DNA from: Oscillatoriales cyanobacterium
GTDB lineage: Bacteria; Cyanobacteriota; Cyanobacteriia; Cyanobacteriales; Laspinemataceae
DNA: 64,000 nucleotides
NCBI GenBank assembly: GCA_011390955.1
Contig: JAABRM010000007.1
Span: forward strand, 1-64,000
Direction of reading: 5' to 3'
The position numbers and the translations under genes were made by a program. The notes beneath the pieces are model-generated. The model worked only from the letters and a program-made list of their open reading frames with translations. It was not told the origin of the DNA and did no database searches. Each line of letters starts with the position of its first letter. Position 1 is the stretch's first letter. Shown here in pieces: positions 7,245-15,909 of this stretch.

Positions 7245-10200
7245 TTATTTTTGCGATATTGGCGGCAAGATGGAACATTGGGGCGCTTGCCCCCAAGGAC
7301 TCCCTGAATTGACATCAGCACCTTGGGCGATTAATTTCACCGAACCATCGGCATTGATTGTCCATCCAGTTGCTTCTACAATCCGTTGATTGTCGATCGC
7401 CTCTGACGGTTCAATTGGTGCGGCATAATTCGCCCGCTCATCAATCCAAACTGTATCGCTACTCAGCAATTCATCAGGGTTCGGAGGCAAACCACCCCGA
7501 CCGATGACATAGAAACTACTGCCCGCGATCGCATCACAACTATCAGCAATTAAATTAGTCAGTGAAATCACATTATTTTCTAATGCAACTAATCCAGATG
7601 CCGGGTCAACATCAGGGGTATTTAACTTAACGGTGCCGCTAAATTCTGCCCCTAAATCCGAGGAGGCCGTGATATCGCTCAAGGGAGTATTAATGTCTCG
7701 AAAATCCGTGCCAAAAATACCGTTAGCATTAATCACAATTCGCCCGCCAAAACTTTGTTCGGCATTGGCAGAAATATCACTATTTTCTAGAGCAATTAAA
7801 TTATCTGTATTTAGGGTAATATTACCGCCTGTTGCTGCCCCAAAAGCGCTGGCGGTAAGATCGCTGTTATTTCTTAATTGAATATCTCCCGCTGAAATAA
7901 AGATATTCCCGCGATCGCCCGCAGCGGCAGTAGTGCTAATAATCCCTTGACGATCTAACAGGATTTCTCTGGCAGTAATTTCCACATTTCCCGCCGGCCC
8001 TTTTCCCGGAGGCAATGGGGCGTAACTGGCAAAATTACTGGCAGAAATTGCCGCGCGATCGCGGATAATTAACCGATCTGTATTGACAATCACATCCCCG
8101 CCCTTGCCGGTGCCGGTGCCATCAAAAGTTTCATCAAAAGCACTAGCAAATAACCCACTGCTGCCATTTTCCGATCCACCAATTAATTCAATTAATTTGG
8201 CTCGGACAATCACATTTCCCGCATTCCCTGATGCACTGGTATTAGCAGTAAATTGACTCCCATCGCTTAAAGTCAATGACCCACCTGTTTCTATGGTAAT
8301 TGTGCCTGCTTGACCAGTAGAAAACGTGCTAGAAGCTACAAAACCCGGATCGAATTCTACGGGATCTAAGCCAGTCATTTCAATGGATTCTGAAGCTTTT
8401 AAGGTGACATTTCCCGCATGACCAGACCCAAAGGTACTGCTTTCGATTTTGCCACCATTAGCAAATACTAACCGTCCGGTTTCAATTAAAATATCTCCCG
8501 CATTGGCATTGCCACCGCGTAAATAAGCGCTGGTACGCAAGCGACTGGCAGATCCTTCTAGGTCGGCGCCGATGATTTCCACAAAGTCGGAAGTTTGCAC
8601 GGTAATCGAACCGCTATTCGCTGGGGCATCACTTTTGGCGGTGCTGAGAATGCGACCCCCATCCCGTAAACTCAACCCTCTAGCGGTAATATTCACATTT
8701 CCCCCATTGCCGGTACTGCCTTCGAGGGCTTCACTTCTAATGACGCTAAATCGGCCCACGTCATTGACCCCAAAAACTTCTACGGTATCGGTGGCGTTAA
8801 TCGTCACATCTCCGGCATTTCCGGCACCAAAGGTGGAAGTATTCAGAATGCCTTCATTTTCCAGAGTGAGTTTTCCCGTATTAAAAATTAAATTTCCCGC
8901 ATTCCCGGTCCCGCGAGTAATACTGGAAACTTCCGCATCTTTAATCGTCACCATATCTCTGGCATTGACCAGTAAATTACCGCCCCGTCCCATATCCAGG
9001 GCATTAATAGAAATGTCGGCGCGATCGGAGACAATTAATTTCCCGGTATTAATCGTAATATTGCCCCCCGATCCAATCCCACTAGAGGAGGAAAATAAAC
9101 CACTATTTGCCCCTGGGTTGGGATTAAAGTTATCGGGATTAATCATAGTTTCCGCCACGGTGACAGGTTCGCTGCCTCGATTTTGTAAGGAAACTTGCAA
9201 GGTATAAGTATCACCTACATCTAACGTATTGCCACTAATCGGCGATCCGGTAGCGGCAAAAGAATCTAATTCCGCCACTCCCAATAAATAAATGCCCGGT
9301 TGGTCAAAGGTGACGTTTAAATAAGCATCATGTTGTTCGCTGCTACCCCCCGCCCCACTGGTTGTCGGGGCATCATCATTGGTATAGAGTAACTGGGCAT
9401 TGGCTAAGTTATATAAAAATATCTGAGTTTCTACATCTCCTGGGCCGGATTTTTTGGCCGCATCGATATCAAATATGCCTTGGGAATTGGCCTGAGTAAT
9501 AGAAAATTTATAATAATCAAATGATTCTGTAGCATCAGCAAATACCGTTGTCCCGGCGATTATTTGTTCGGGAGTTCGCTGAATTGAGGTATAAGGAATA
9601 CCATTAGGCCCAGAGGCTTCTACATTGGGATTCGGTTGGGTAATAAATTCTAATAAATTTAAATCAAATGCGGGAATATTCGCCAAAGGATTGGGGAGAA
9701 AATCGGCACTGCTGCCAGAAAGTCTGACGCTTTCGGTGGCGTTAATGGTGATATCTCCGGCATTTCCAGGGGCAGTGGTGGCGGTGATAATTTGCCCCCC
9801 ACTTTCCAGGACGAGGTTATTCACATTAATCTGAATTTGTCCGCCATTGTTCGGACTGTTGGTGACGGCAGCGATAAAGCCTCGGTTGGCTAAGGTCATA
9901 TTTCCCGCAGGATTATTAATGATAATATTGCCCCCGGTTCCTGCGGTTTCTGTTTTGGATAAAATGCCGCTAAATAGTCCGTCGGCAGTAAATCCAGAAA
10001 TGTCGATCGCCCCGGTAGCATTAATCGCCATATCCCCAGCTTTGCCGTTTTGGTTAATGGTACTTTGGATGCGACTGCCCCCAGTAACGGTTAAATTTCC
10101 TACATCAATATTGATACCTTGATTAATACCAGAAACATTAATTAAACTGCGATTTTCCAGGTTAAGATTTCCCCTGGTTATTTCTGGGGAAATTTGCCCT

Positions 10201-10934
10201 AAACCCAAGGCGGAATTTAACGGAACTTCGCCACTATTTCCCGCACTATTTACCCCATTATTTCCTAGAGAAGCGATCGCAATTTGGCCGTCGGTAGCCA
10301 AAAGTTGCCCCCCATTGAGGTTCACATCACCACCCACCAGGGTTAAACTTTGTCCGGGGTTTACCTGTAGGGTTGACCCTTGTACGGTGACTGACCCCGG
10401 ATTGGTGGCCAATTGCAATCCTACGGGTAGATTAATGGTTAATAATGGCGCATCATTTTTTTGAGTGGCACTAAAAATTTCACCATTGTTAAAATTTATC
10501 TGTTGCGCGGTAGAGGCGATAAAAGATCCGCCAATGGCTAATTGAGCATTTGGCCCAAACAAAATCCCATTCGGGTTGAGTAAAAATAAATTAGCGTTGC
10601 CGTTGGCTTTAACTATGCCATCAATATTAGAAACATTGCCCCCAGTTACTCGACTAAAGATATTTTCTATGGTTACAGAATTGTTAAAAAAAGCTTCCGT
10701 CCCCGTAGGCACAGAAAAGTCCTGAAAACTATGAAATAAACTGTCACCAGTGGCGGTTCCGCCTTCGATTTTGATGGTATTTCCTTCGGGTATGGCTACA
10801 GAATTATTCCGCAAGCTGCGATCGGGGATAATTTGGGCGTTGGTGGGAATACTATAAAGTGTTTGTCCGAGCAAAACCACGGCCAAACTTTCGATAATTA
10901 GTTGTGCGGGTAAACCCGGAAATTTTTTCTTCAT
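7245..10934 (-). CDS. filamentous-haemagglutinin-type two-partner secretion exoprotein
   Basis: A 1229-residue secreted protein. A signal peptide (hydrophobic stretch about 10-32) is followed by a TPS domain (about 35-300) with the hallmark NPNGILFGPNAQL motif that targets the chain to a TpsB outer-membrane transporter. The rest is a repetitive beta-helix of GNAGDI/TIN-type units. A region at about 460-590 (DYYKFSI ... PGIYLLGVAE) resembles a pre-peptidase C-terminal (PPC-like) domain inserted into the helix. The Cys-containing C-terminus (about 1145-1229) resembles the conserved end of cyanobacterial members. No TpsB gene is in the window, so the partner must be encoded elsewhere. The likely role is adhesion or surface contact; the ligand is unknown. 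Confidence 0.9.
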   Translation of the reverse strand: MKKKFPGLPAQLIIESLAVVLLGQTLYSIPTNAQIIPDRSLRNNSVAIPEGNTIKIEGGTATGDSLFHSFQDFSVPTGTEAFFNNSVTIENIFSRVTGGNVSNIDGIVKANGNANLFLLNPNGILFGPNAQLAIGGSFIASTAQQINFNNGEIFSATQKNDAPLLTINLPVGLQLATNPGSVTVQGSTLQVNPGQSLTLVGGDVNLNGGQLLATDGQIAIASLGNNGVNSAGNSGEVPLNSALGLGQISPEITRGNLNLENRSLINVSGINQGINIDVGNLTVTGGSRIQSTINQNGKAGDMAINATGAIDISGFTADGLFSGILSKTETAGTGGNIIINNPAGNMTLANRGFIAAVTNSPNNGGQIQINVNNLVLESGGQIITATTAPGNAGDITINATESVRLSGSSADFLPNPLANIPAFDLNLLEFITQPNPNVEASGPNGIPYTSIQRTPEQIIAGTTVFADATESFDYYKFSITQANSQGIFDIDAAKKSGPGDVETQIFLYNLANAQLLYTNDDAPTTSGAGGSSEQHDAYLNVTFDQPGIYLLGVAELDSFAATGSPISGNTLDVGDTYTLQVSLQNRGSEPVTVAETMINPDNFNPNPGANSGLFSSSSGIGSGGNITINTGKLIVSDRADISINALDMGRGGNLLVNARDMVTIKDAEVSSITRGTGNAGNLIFNTGKLTLENEGILNTSTFGAGNAGDVTINATDTVEVFGVNDVGRFSVIRSEALEGSTGNGGNVNITARGLSLRDGGRILSTAKSDAPANSGSITVQTSDFVEIIGADLEGSASRLRTSAYLRGGNANAGDILIETGRLVFANGGKIESSTFGSGHAGNVTLKASESIEMTGLDPVEFDPGFVASSTFSTGQAGTITIETGGSLTLSDGSQFTANTSASGNAGNVIVRAKLIELIGGSENGSSGLFASAFDETFDGTGTGKGGDVIVNTDRLIIRDRAAISASNFASYAPLPPGKGPAGNVEITAREILLDRQGIISTTAAAGDRGNIFISAGDIQLRNNSDLTASAFGAATGGNITLNTDNLIALENSDISANAEQSFGGRIVINANGIFGTDFRDINTPLSDITASSDLGAEFSGTVKLNTPDVDPASGLVALENNVISLTNLIADSCDAIAGSSFYVIGRGGLPPNPDELLSSDTVWIDERANYAAPIEPSEAIDNQRIVEATGWTINADGSVKLIAQGADVNSGSPWGQAPQCSILPPISQK

Positions 10935-11324
10935 ATAAATAAAATTTATTTGCTCGTCGGTATTATCAACTCAGAAACAACTCAGAAACCGGGTTTCTTA
11001 ATCAAGTTATCGGTATAAAGCATAGGTTGTCGCAGAAACCCGGTTTCTCCGCCTCCGTATTTACTTGGACAATGCTTTGATTGTAGCCTGACTACTCTTT
11101 GGTTGACGTATCTGCAAAAAAACTCAACGAAAACTTTACAAAACTCAGGCGGTACGATCGCGATACTGCCTCCGCAACGCGATTCCCGGATCTGGATCCC
11201 CAACGCGGCATTGCCCTTGGGTGGAGTCAAACCTTGGTACAATGTGAGAAAATGACGTTTTCGCCGGATTTTGTGGCGATCGCTGAAATAAATCACAGAA
11301 ACAAATCACAGGAAAAAGTTAATT
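10935..11324. other. intergenic region with two AGAAACC palindromes
   Basis: This 390-bp gap holds two short palindromes at about 10981-10999 and 11031-11048 (AGAAACCGGGTTTCT and its CCC/GGG variant). Overlapping frames of 78 and 104 codons exist, but they run through the repeats and have no recognisable domain, so I do not call them. A weak promoter for the next gene is possible near TACAAT at about 11238. Confidence 0.6.
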
Positions 11325-11528
11325 ATGGGAATTGAAAAAAGATTATCCAGAGCTATTTTTGCCCGGAATGAAATTGTGGAATTAAGACAACCTTGTTTTA
11401 CTTCCACCCAAATGTTTGCCCCGGGAACTTATCCGGTGGAACAGTTACCAGATATTGCCTTTGAAATGGGCTTAGTAGAACGCTTGCGCCCTAGTCAAGG
11501 AAAAGCGGGAAAAGAAGAACAGTTATAA
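11325..11528 (+). CDS. small protein of unknown function
   Basis: 67 residues, MGIEKRL... to ...KEEQL, with no signal peptide or membrane segment. The composition and codon use look protein-like, and the ATG is well placed before bioF (75 bp downstream, same strand). I do not recognise a domain. The middle (FAPGTYPVEQLPDIAFEMG) reads like a short structured motif. It may be a conserved cyanobacterial small protein, but I cannot show that here. Confidence 0.5.
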   Translation: MGIEKRLSRAIFARNEIVELRQPCFTSTQMFAPGTYPVEQLPDIAFEMGLVERLRPSQGKAGKEEQL

Positions 11529-11603
11529 AATGAGTTTCTCAGGGCGCGATCGCCGTCAAAATGCCGTCAAAATATTGAGCCAAAAATTGCCGAAGTCTAA
11601 TCT

Positions 11604-12782
11604 ATGAATCCTGAAAACCCATATAGTTGGATAGAAAAATCTCTCTCGGCAATTCACCGGGCTAACTGGTATCGATCGCCCCAAACTATAGAAAGTTTGC
11701 CGGGGCCATTGGTACAAGTGGAAGGCAGAAAACTGATTAATTTTGCCAGTAATGATTATCTCGGTTTAGCGGGGGACGATCGCCTAATTCAAGCCGCAAT
11801 TAAAGCCACCCAAACTTATGGGACTGGGGCCACTGGTTCCCGCTTAATTACCGGAAATCGACCCCTACACCAGCAGTTAGAAGAAGCGATCGCCCAATGG
11901 AAAAAAACCGAGGCGGCGATCGTATTTTCTTCTGGTTATTTGGCGAATATTGGCGCGATCGCTGCTTTAGTTGGGCAACGAGATTTAATCCTCGGCGATC
12001 GATATAATCACTCTTGTTTAAAAAATGGTGCCATTCTCAGCGGCGCCACATTCAAAGAATATTCCCATAACCAAATAGAAGAGTTAAAAACCCTCTTAGA
12101 ACAACATCGTCATCAACATCGCCGCTGCCTGATTCTTTCTGATACCGTCTTTAGCATGGATGGGGACATTTGTCAACTACCAGAAATGTTAAATTTGGCC
12201 GCAAAATTTGACTGTATGGTGTTAGTGGATGAAGCCCACGGTACGGGAGTTTTAGGCGAAACTGGGTCGGGGGCTGTAGAACACTTTGGCTGCACGGGCA
12301 AACCTTTAATTCAAATGGGGACTTTAAGTAAAGCTTTGGGCAGTTTGGGCGGTTATATTGCCGGAAGTGCCAGTTTAATCGACTTTTTGCGGAACCGCGC
12401 CCCCAGTTGGATTTATACTACCGGGTTATCCCCTGGGGATACCGCTGCGGCATTAGAAGCGATCGCCATTATTCGCGCTGAACCGGAACGACGGCAAAAA
12501 CTTTGGCAAAATATCGCCTATTTGCAACAAGAATTTGCCACCAAACTGCCATCTTGCTGGAAAATACTGCCCTCTCAGTCGCCAATTTTTGCCCTGCAAA
12601 TGTCTGATGCGGCGGCAGTTTTAGCCGCAGGAAGCGAACTAAAAGCGGCGGGAATTTGGGCGGCGGCGGTGCGTCCCCCCACGGTGCCGACTAGCCGAAT
12701 TCGCATTACCGTCATGGCTACTCACGAGTTAGAACATTGCCAATTTTTAGTCAATGTTTTATCCCAATTTGGCAACCCTTGA
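11604..12782 (+). CDS. bioF: 8-amino-7-oxononanoate synthase
   Basis: A 392-residue PLP enzyme of the alpha-oxoamine synthase family that condenses pimeloyl-ACP (or -CoA) with alanine in biotin synthesis. The PLP lysine is Lys243 in MGTLSKALGS. The cofactor-binding DEAHGTG lies at 209-215, and His136 in GDRYNHSC is the usual ring-stacking histidine. It has full family length and a clear ATG. No other biotin gene is nearby. Glycine C-acetyltransferase is the main alternative, but the N-terminal region and the RxLTGN-type sequence fit BioF better. Confidence 0.92.
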   Translation: MNPENPYSWIEKSLSAIHRANWYRSPQTIESLPGPLVQVEGRKLINFASNDYLGLAGDDRLIQAAIKATQTYGTGATGSRLITGNRPLHQQLEEAIAQWKKTEAAIVFSSGYLANIGAIAALVGQRDLILGDRYNHSCLKNGAILSGATFKEYSHNQIEELKTLLEQHRHQHRRCLILSDTVFSMDGDICQLPEMLNLAAKFDCMVLVDEAHGTGVLGETGSGAVEHFGCTGKPLIQMGTLSKALGSLGGYIAGSASLIDFLRNRAPSWIYTTGLSPGDTAAALEAIAIIRAEPERRQKLWQNIAYLQQEFATKLPSCWKILPSQSPIFALQMSDAAAVLAAGSELKAAGIWAAAVRPPTVPTSRIRITVMATHELEHCQFLVNVLSQFGNP

Positions 12783-12819
12783 AAGCGTTTTTTTTCTGGG
12801 CAAATTCGGGCGATCGGCA

Positions 12820-13158
12820 TCAATGACTTAGTAGATAGTTACTCAAGGTTATGAGTAAACGCTCATGTCTTTCTGATGAAATTACTCCGATAGAACCAAT
12901 CAATTGATTTCGAGGTAATACGGCAAGAAAACCAAGTCTAATCAAAGATTTCGCTCTCAATCCACTGCCAAAAAAGTCTGGATCTCCAGGAGAAATCACA
13001 TCATCAAAACCTACAACTTCTTGGTGAAGTTGGGTACTAATGCCACAAACTAAAAAGTCTTGATAAGGTGGCAATTCCCGCAGCAGGACTACTGGACGAT
13101 TTTTTATTGTTCCATCGGCTTGGGGAATTGGAGTAAGAGCAATATCAGCTTCTTTCAT
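12820..13158 (-). CDS. PemK/MazF-type toxin
   Basis: 112 residues with the PemK/MazF-fold pattern: an early basic KNRPVVLLREL strand, then ...ALTPIPQ and a mid-protein FDDVISPGD loop. Family members are ribosome-independent mRNA interferases that cut specific short motifs. The gene is downstream of, and overlaps by 14 bp, a 77-residue partner, the usual antitoxin-toxin arrangement. The classical N-terminal strand is a little degenerate, so activity is plausible but unproven. Confidence 0.75.
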   Translation of the reverse strand: MKEADIALTPIPQADGTIKNRPVVLLRELPPYQDFLVCGISTQLHQEVVGFDDVISPGDPDFFGSGLRAKSLIRLGFLAVLPRNQLIGSIGVISSERHERLLITLSNYLLSH

Positions 13159-13378
13159 AGTCAGAGTTCGCTAGTTTGATGCTATCTAGTGGATATTCAT
13201 CGTCTTCATTATAGGCACTGTTTAGTTGATACCTTGACCAAGATAACCAAGCATCTCTTTCTGAGGATTGTTCGGGAACGATAGTAACAATCAATTTTGT
13301 ATTAGGTTCTAGTTGATAGGGTTCGTCTAGTTGAATAGACTGACCATCAAAATATGCTGATAGAGAAATAATTTTCAT
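13145..13378 (-). CDS. antitoxin-like partner of the MazF-type toxin
   Basis: 77 residues. The N-terminus (MKIISLSAYFDGQSIQLDEPYQLEPNTKL) is a beta-rich segment like those of small cyanobacterial antitoxins. The acidic C-terminal half (NEDDEYPLDSIKLANSDYERS) would wrap the toxin. It is translated just ahead of the toxin with a 14-bp overlap, so the two are coupled. I cannot assign a named antitoxin family with confidence. Confidence 0.65.
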   Translation of the reverse strand: MKIISLSAYFDGQSIQLDEPYQLEPNTKLIVTIVPEQSSERDAWLSWSRYQLNSAYNEDDEYPLDSIKLANSDYERS

Positions 13379-13470
13379 GGCCTAGATGAATGGTTGGAAT
13401 TATTCTGATTGAATTATAGCTTGCGATCGCAGTTAAAAACCAGGCAACCGGGTTTTTTCGGGGGAAAAAA

Positions 13471-13692
13471 CTATCCTTGATTTTTGGGGAGAGAGTCTTT
13501 ACGAAATCGGGCGGTAAATTCTGGATATTGTTCTAAATCCTCAATCGAATCCACTGGCGGCATCTCCACCCAGTTTCCTTCTTGATGTAACCTGTCTATA
13601 TAAGCATAAAATGCCTCTTGACTGTCTCGATGAGCCAGCATATATTTCTGCAATTCTTTTTGGCTCATTGCTTGAAAATTCGGTTCGATCAT
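13471..13692 (-). CDS. small conserved cyanobacterial protein
   Basis: 73 residues, largely alpha-helical and acidic (MSQKELQKYMLAHRDSQEAFYAYIDRL). This pattern is familiar from short cyanobacterial proteins usually found next to toxin-antitoxin loci. I believe it belongs to the DUF6887-like group but cannot verify that. Those proteins often come with a second small partner, which I do not see beside it. It lies upstream of the MazF pair on the same strand, with a 92-bp gap. Confidence 0.65.
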   Translation of the reverse strand: MIEPNFQAMSQKELQKYMLAHRDSQEAFYAYIDRLHQEGNWVEMPPVDSIEDLEQYPEFTARFRKDSLPKNQG

Positions 13693-13834
13693 TCAATGTA
13701 CCTCCAAGTACCTCCAATTTCCCCTGGGAATCCCAAAAATTGTCCCTTGGGTGGGAATTTCTGGGCGATCGCAGATGATTTTGCTCCGAAACCCATCTAA
13801 TTCACTTAAAATTGATCACGATCGTTGCTTAAAT

Positions 13835-15301
13835 ATGAATGTGATGCTGCCTAACCTATCCTGTTTGCGATTCCGTCCTGGCGATCGCGAAACCAAATCG
13901 CTCATTTCCACGATTGTACTCTTAATGCTTCTGACCTCTTGTGCGAATAGTCCGGTAGGCGAATCACTACAACGTTCATTAGAAGCGGATCCGCAACTGA
14001 AAGAGAATCAGCCCGATCTCGTCCAACCAACCACTCCCACTCCGGCCCCAACCGTGGCATTACCCCAGGATTTCCCCTTTCAGATTCCTTTATATCCAGG
14101 GGCAAAACTGCTGGCAGTGGAACCAGAACCGCAAACCCAAGCAGCTACGGAAACCCCGTCGGTTCCCACACCGCCAAAAACCGGGCAGATCGTCTCTACC
14201 CGTTGGCAGACTGATGATAGTCACGAACAGGTGAGGACTTTTTGGCAATCGGAGTTGCAAAAAAATAATTGGCAGTTGGTTGGGGCACCCACCGATAGTC
14301 AACCGGATATTCAGGGAGATAAAATCATCGCTCGTCAAGAGAATCTAGAAGTCACTTTTTCCATAGTTCAAAAGCCCGATACCGCAGCATCTAATCCCCA
14401 AAGTCCCACTCCTTTACCGACACAATATCTGATTTCTTACCATCGTCTTGACTCGGATGGAGTGGCAACTACCCCAGAAACCACCCCTGAGACGATCGCA
14501 GCCACTGCACCACAAACCGCAGAAACTACAGAAACCGCGATTTCTCCCGATCTTGACCAAGCCCCCGAACCGTTACGCTCATATATCCAAGACTTGAGTA
14601 AACTAGGGGTGTTGCAAATCCCCGTCAGTAAAGAAATCAATCGACAGAATGCTAAGGTCTTAGAACCGAATAAAGTGATTACTCGTCGTCAATACGCCCA
14701 ATGGCTGATGTTGGCGAATAATAAAATTTATGCCAACCAACCGAGTAAACAAATTCGTTTAGCCACTACTAATGCTCAACCGGCTTTTCAAGATGTCCCC
14801 ACCAGTGACCCGGATTTTCCGGTGATTCAAGGGTTAGCGGAAGCGGGAATTATTCCCAGTTCTTTGGCTGGGGAAACCACCACGGTGACTTTTAGCCCCG
14901 ACCAACCCCTGACTAGGCAAGATTTGATCCTGTGGAAAGTTCCTCTGGATACTCGGCGATCGCTTCCCACTGCTTCCGTAGATGCCGTTAAAGAAACTTG
15001 GGGCTTTCAAGACACCAGTAAAATCGATCCGAGGGCGCTGCGGGCAGTTTTGGCGGATCACCAAAATGGGGATTTGGCCAATATTCGCCGCGCTTTTGGT
15101 TATACCACCTTGTTTCAGCCCCAAAAGACCGTGACTCGCGCTGAAGCGGCAGCAGTGCTCTGGCATTTCGGCATTTCTGGAGAAGGGCGATCGGCTGCGG
15201 ATGCCCTAGCCTTGTCCGCTACTCAGCCGACTCAGCCGACTCAGCCGACTCAGCCGACTCAGCCGACTCAGCCGACTCAGCCTACTCAGTCCACCCCATA
15301 A
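13835..15301 (+). CDS. lipoprotein with S-layer-homology-like domains
   Basis: 488 residues from the ATG at 13835. The N-terminus has a basic stretch, a hydrophobic core and a lipobox LTSC with Cys36, so the mature protein should be lipid-anchored, probably at the outer membrane. A Pro/Thr-rich linker leads to a domain with a beta pattern (about 70-200), a second Thr-rich linker, and then SLH-like segments (about 250-450: ITRRQYAQWLMLANN, FQDVP, LTRQDLILWK, VTRAEAAAVLW) that typically bind cell-wall polymers. The C-terminus is a PTQ tandem repeat. The longer frame starting at 13751 lacks a sensible signal sequence, which is why I moved the start. Confidence 0.85.
   Translation: MNVMLPNLSCLRFRPGDRETKSLISTIVLLMLLTSCANSPVGESLQRSLEADPQLKENQPDLVQPTTPTPAPTVALPQDFPFQIPLYPGAKLLAVEPEPQTQAATETPSVPTPPKTGQIVSTRWQTDDSHEQVRTFWQSELQKNNWQLVGAPTDSQPDIQGDKIIARQENLEVTFSIVQKPDTAASNPQSPTPLPTQYLISYHRLDSDGVATTPETTPETIAATAPQTAETTETAISPDLDQAPEPLRSYIQDLSKLGVLQIPVSKEINRQNAKVLEPNKVITRRQYAQWLMLANNKIYANQPSKQIRLATTNAQPAFQDVPTSDPDFPVIQGLAEAGIIPSSLAGETTTVTFSPDQPLTRQDLILWKVPLDTRRSLPTASVDAVKETWGFQDTSKIDPRALRAVLADHQNGDLANIRRAFGYTTLFQPQKTVTRAEAAAVLWHFGISGEGRSAADALALSATQPTQPTQPTQPTQPTQPTQPTQSTP
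15221..15293 (+). repeat. CTCAGCCGA nonamer repeat inside the lipoprotein gene
   Basis: About eight tandem copies of a 9-bp unit encode Thr-Gln-Pro at the extreme C-terminus. Such in-frame microsatellites change length easily without frameshift. Confidence 0.9.
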
Positions 15302-15594
15302 AACGGCCAATTGTGCTGCACTTTGAGAAACCATCAGACTGGGACGATCCACAGGAATTGACTTTTTTGATATATTATCGTCAAAAGTTATAATGCTCAA
15401 AAATTCCTGGAGGTTTCTGCTAAAAATATTCTTTGAGATATGATGGGACTACTACGTTTGTTTTAGAGAGAATGGTGCAACCAATGATGACTTACCGCGA
15501 TTTTGAGGAAAAATAAACTAGGAAGTTGACAATGGCTTTGTCCTTGGAAATGATTTTGCCTTAGTAGGATCGTCCCGATTGTGTAAATCAGCCT

Positions 15595-15673
15595 GTAGGG
15601 GCGAAGCATTCGCGGATTTATCTCTAAACCTAAGCGGAAAAGTTTATGCGCGAATGCTTCGCCCGGAAACTAC
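15595..15673. repeat. GTAGGGGCGAAGCATTCG inverted repeat
   Basis: An imperfect palindrome with arms GGGCGAAGCATTCGCG and CGCGAATGCTTCGCCC. It is related to the core of the TTACAGCG elements elsewhere in the window. Apart from this and the element at 15711, the 608 bp between the lipoprotein and the radical SAM gene hold no gene I can support. Confidence 0.8.
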
Positions 15674-15710
15674 ACTGCCCGCAGAATCAACCGATAAAGC
15701 CTGGACAATG

Positions 15711-15861
15711 TAAGTAGGTGAACATAATTAATTGCACTTTTCGTTCCTCGCCGATAGGCTTTGGATTCCCGTCGGAGTTTACCCCCGCGAATGCGTGGGG
15801 CGGGAATGACAGTTTTTCTTCTAATGGGGTCTGTGGTGCATTTATTTCTGCCCGTAAACTT
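15711..15861 (-). mobile_element. inverted-repeat element of the TAAGTAG family, copy 2
   Basis: The same element as at 6859-6986 in opposite orientation, with the shared GTGAACATAATTAATTGCAC end and the TGTGGTGCATTTATTTCTGC end. The REP core is diverged by a small insertion (GTCGGAGTTTACCCCC). Confidence 0.75.
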
Positions 15862-15909
15862 ATCCTAGTTTAGTAATTGATGACAAATGTTGTTTCACAG
15901 AGAACATAT

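Noticed and set aside
8572-9207. A 211-codon plus-strand frame opposite the exoprotein gene
   Set aside because: The exoprotein frame is continuous and domain-bearing. The opposite frame is a by-product of its Gly/Asn-rich codons.
10982-11335. Two overlapping frames (104 and 78 codons) on opposite strands before the 67-residue gene
   Set aside because: They pass through dispersed palindromes and resemble no protein.
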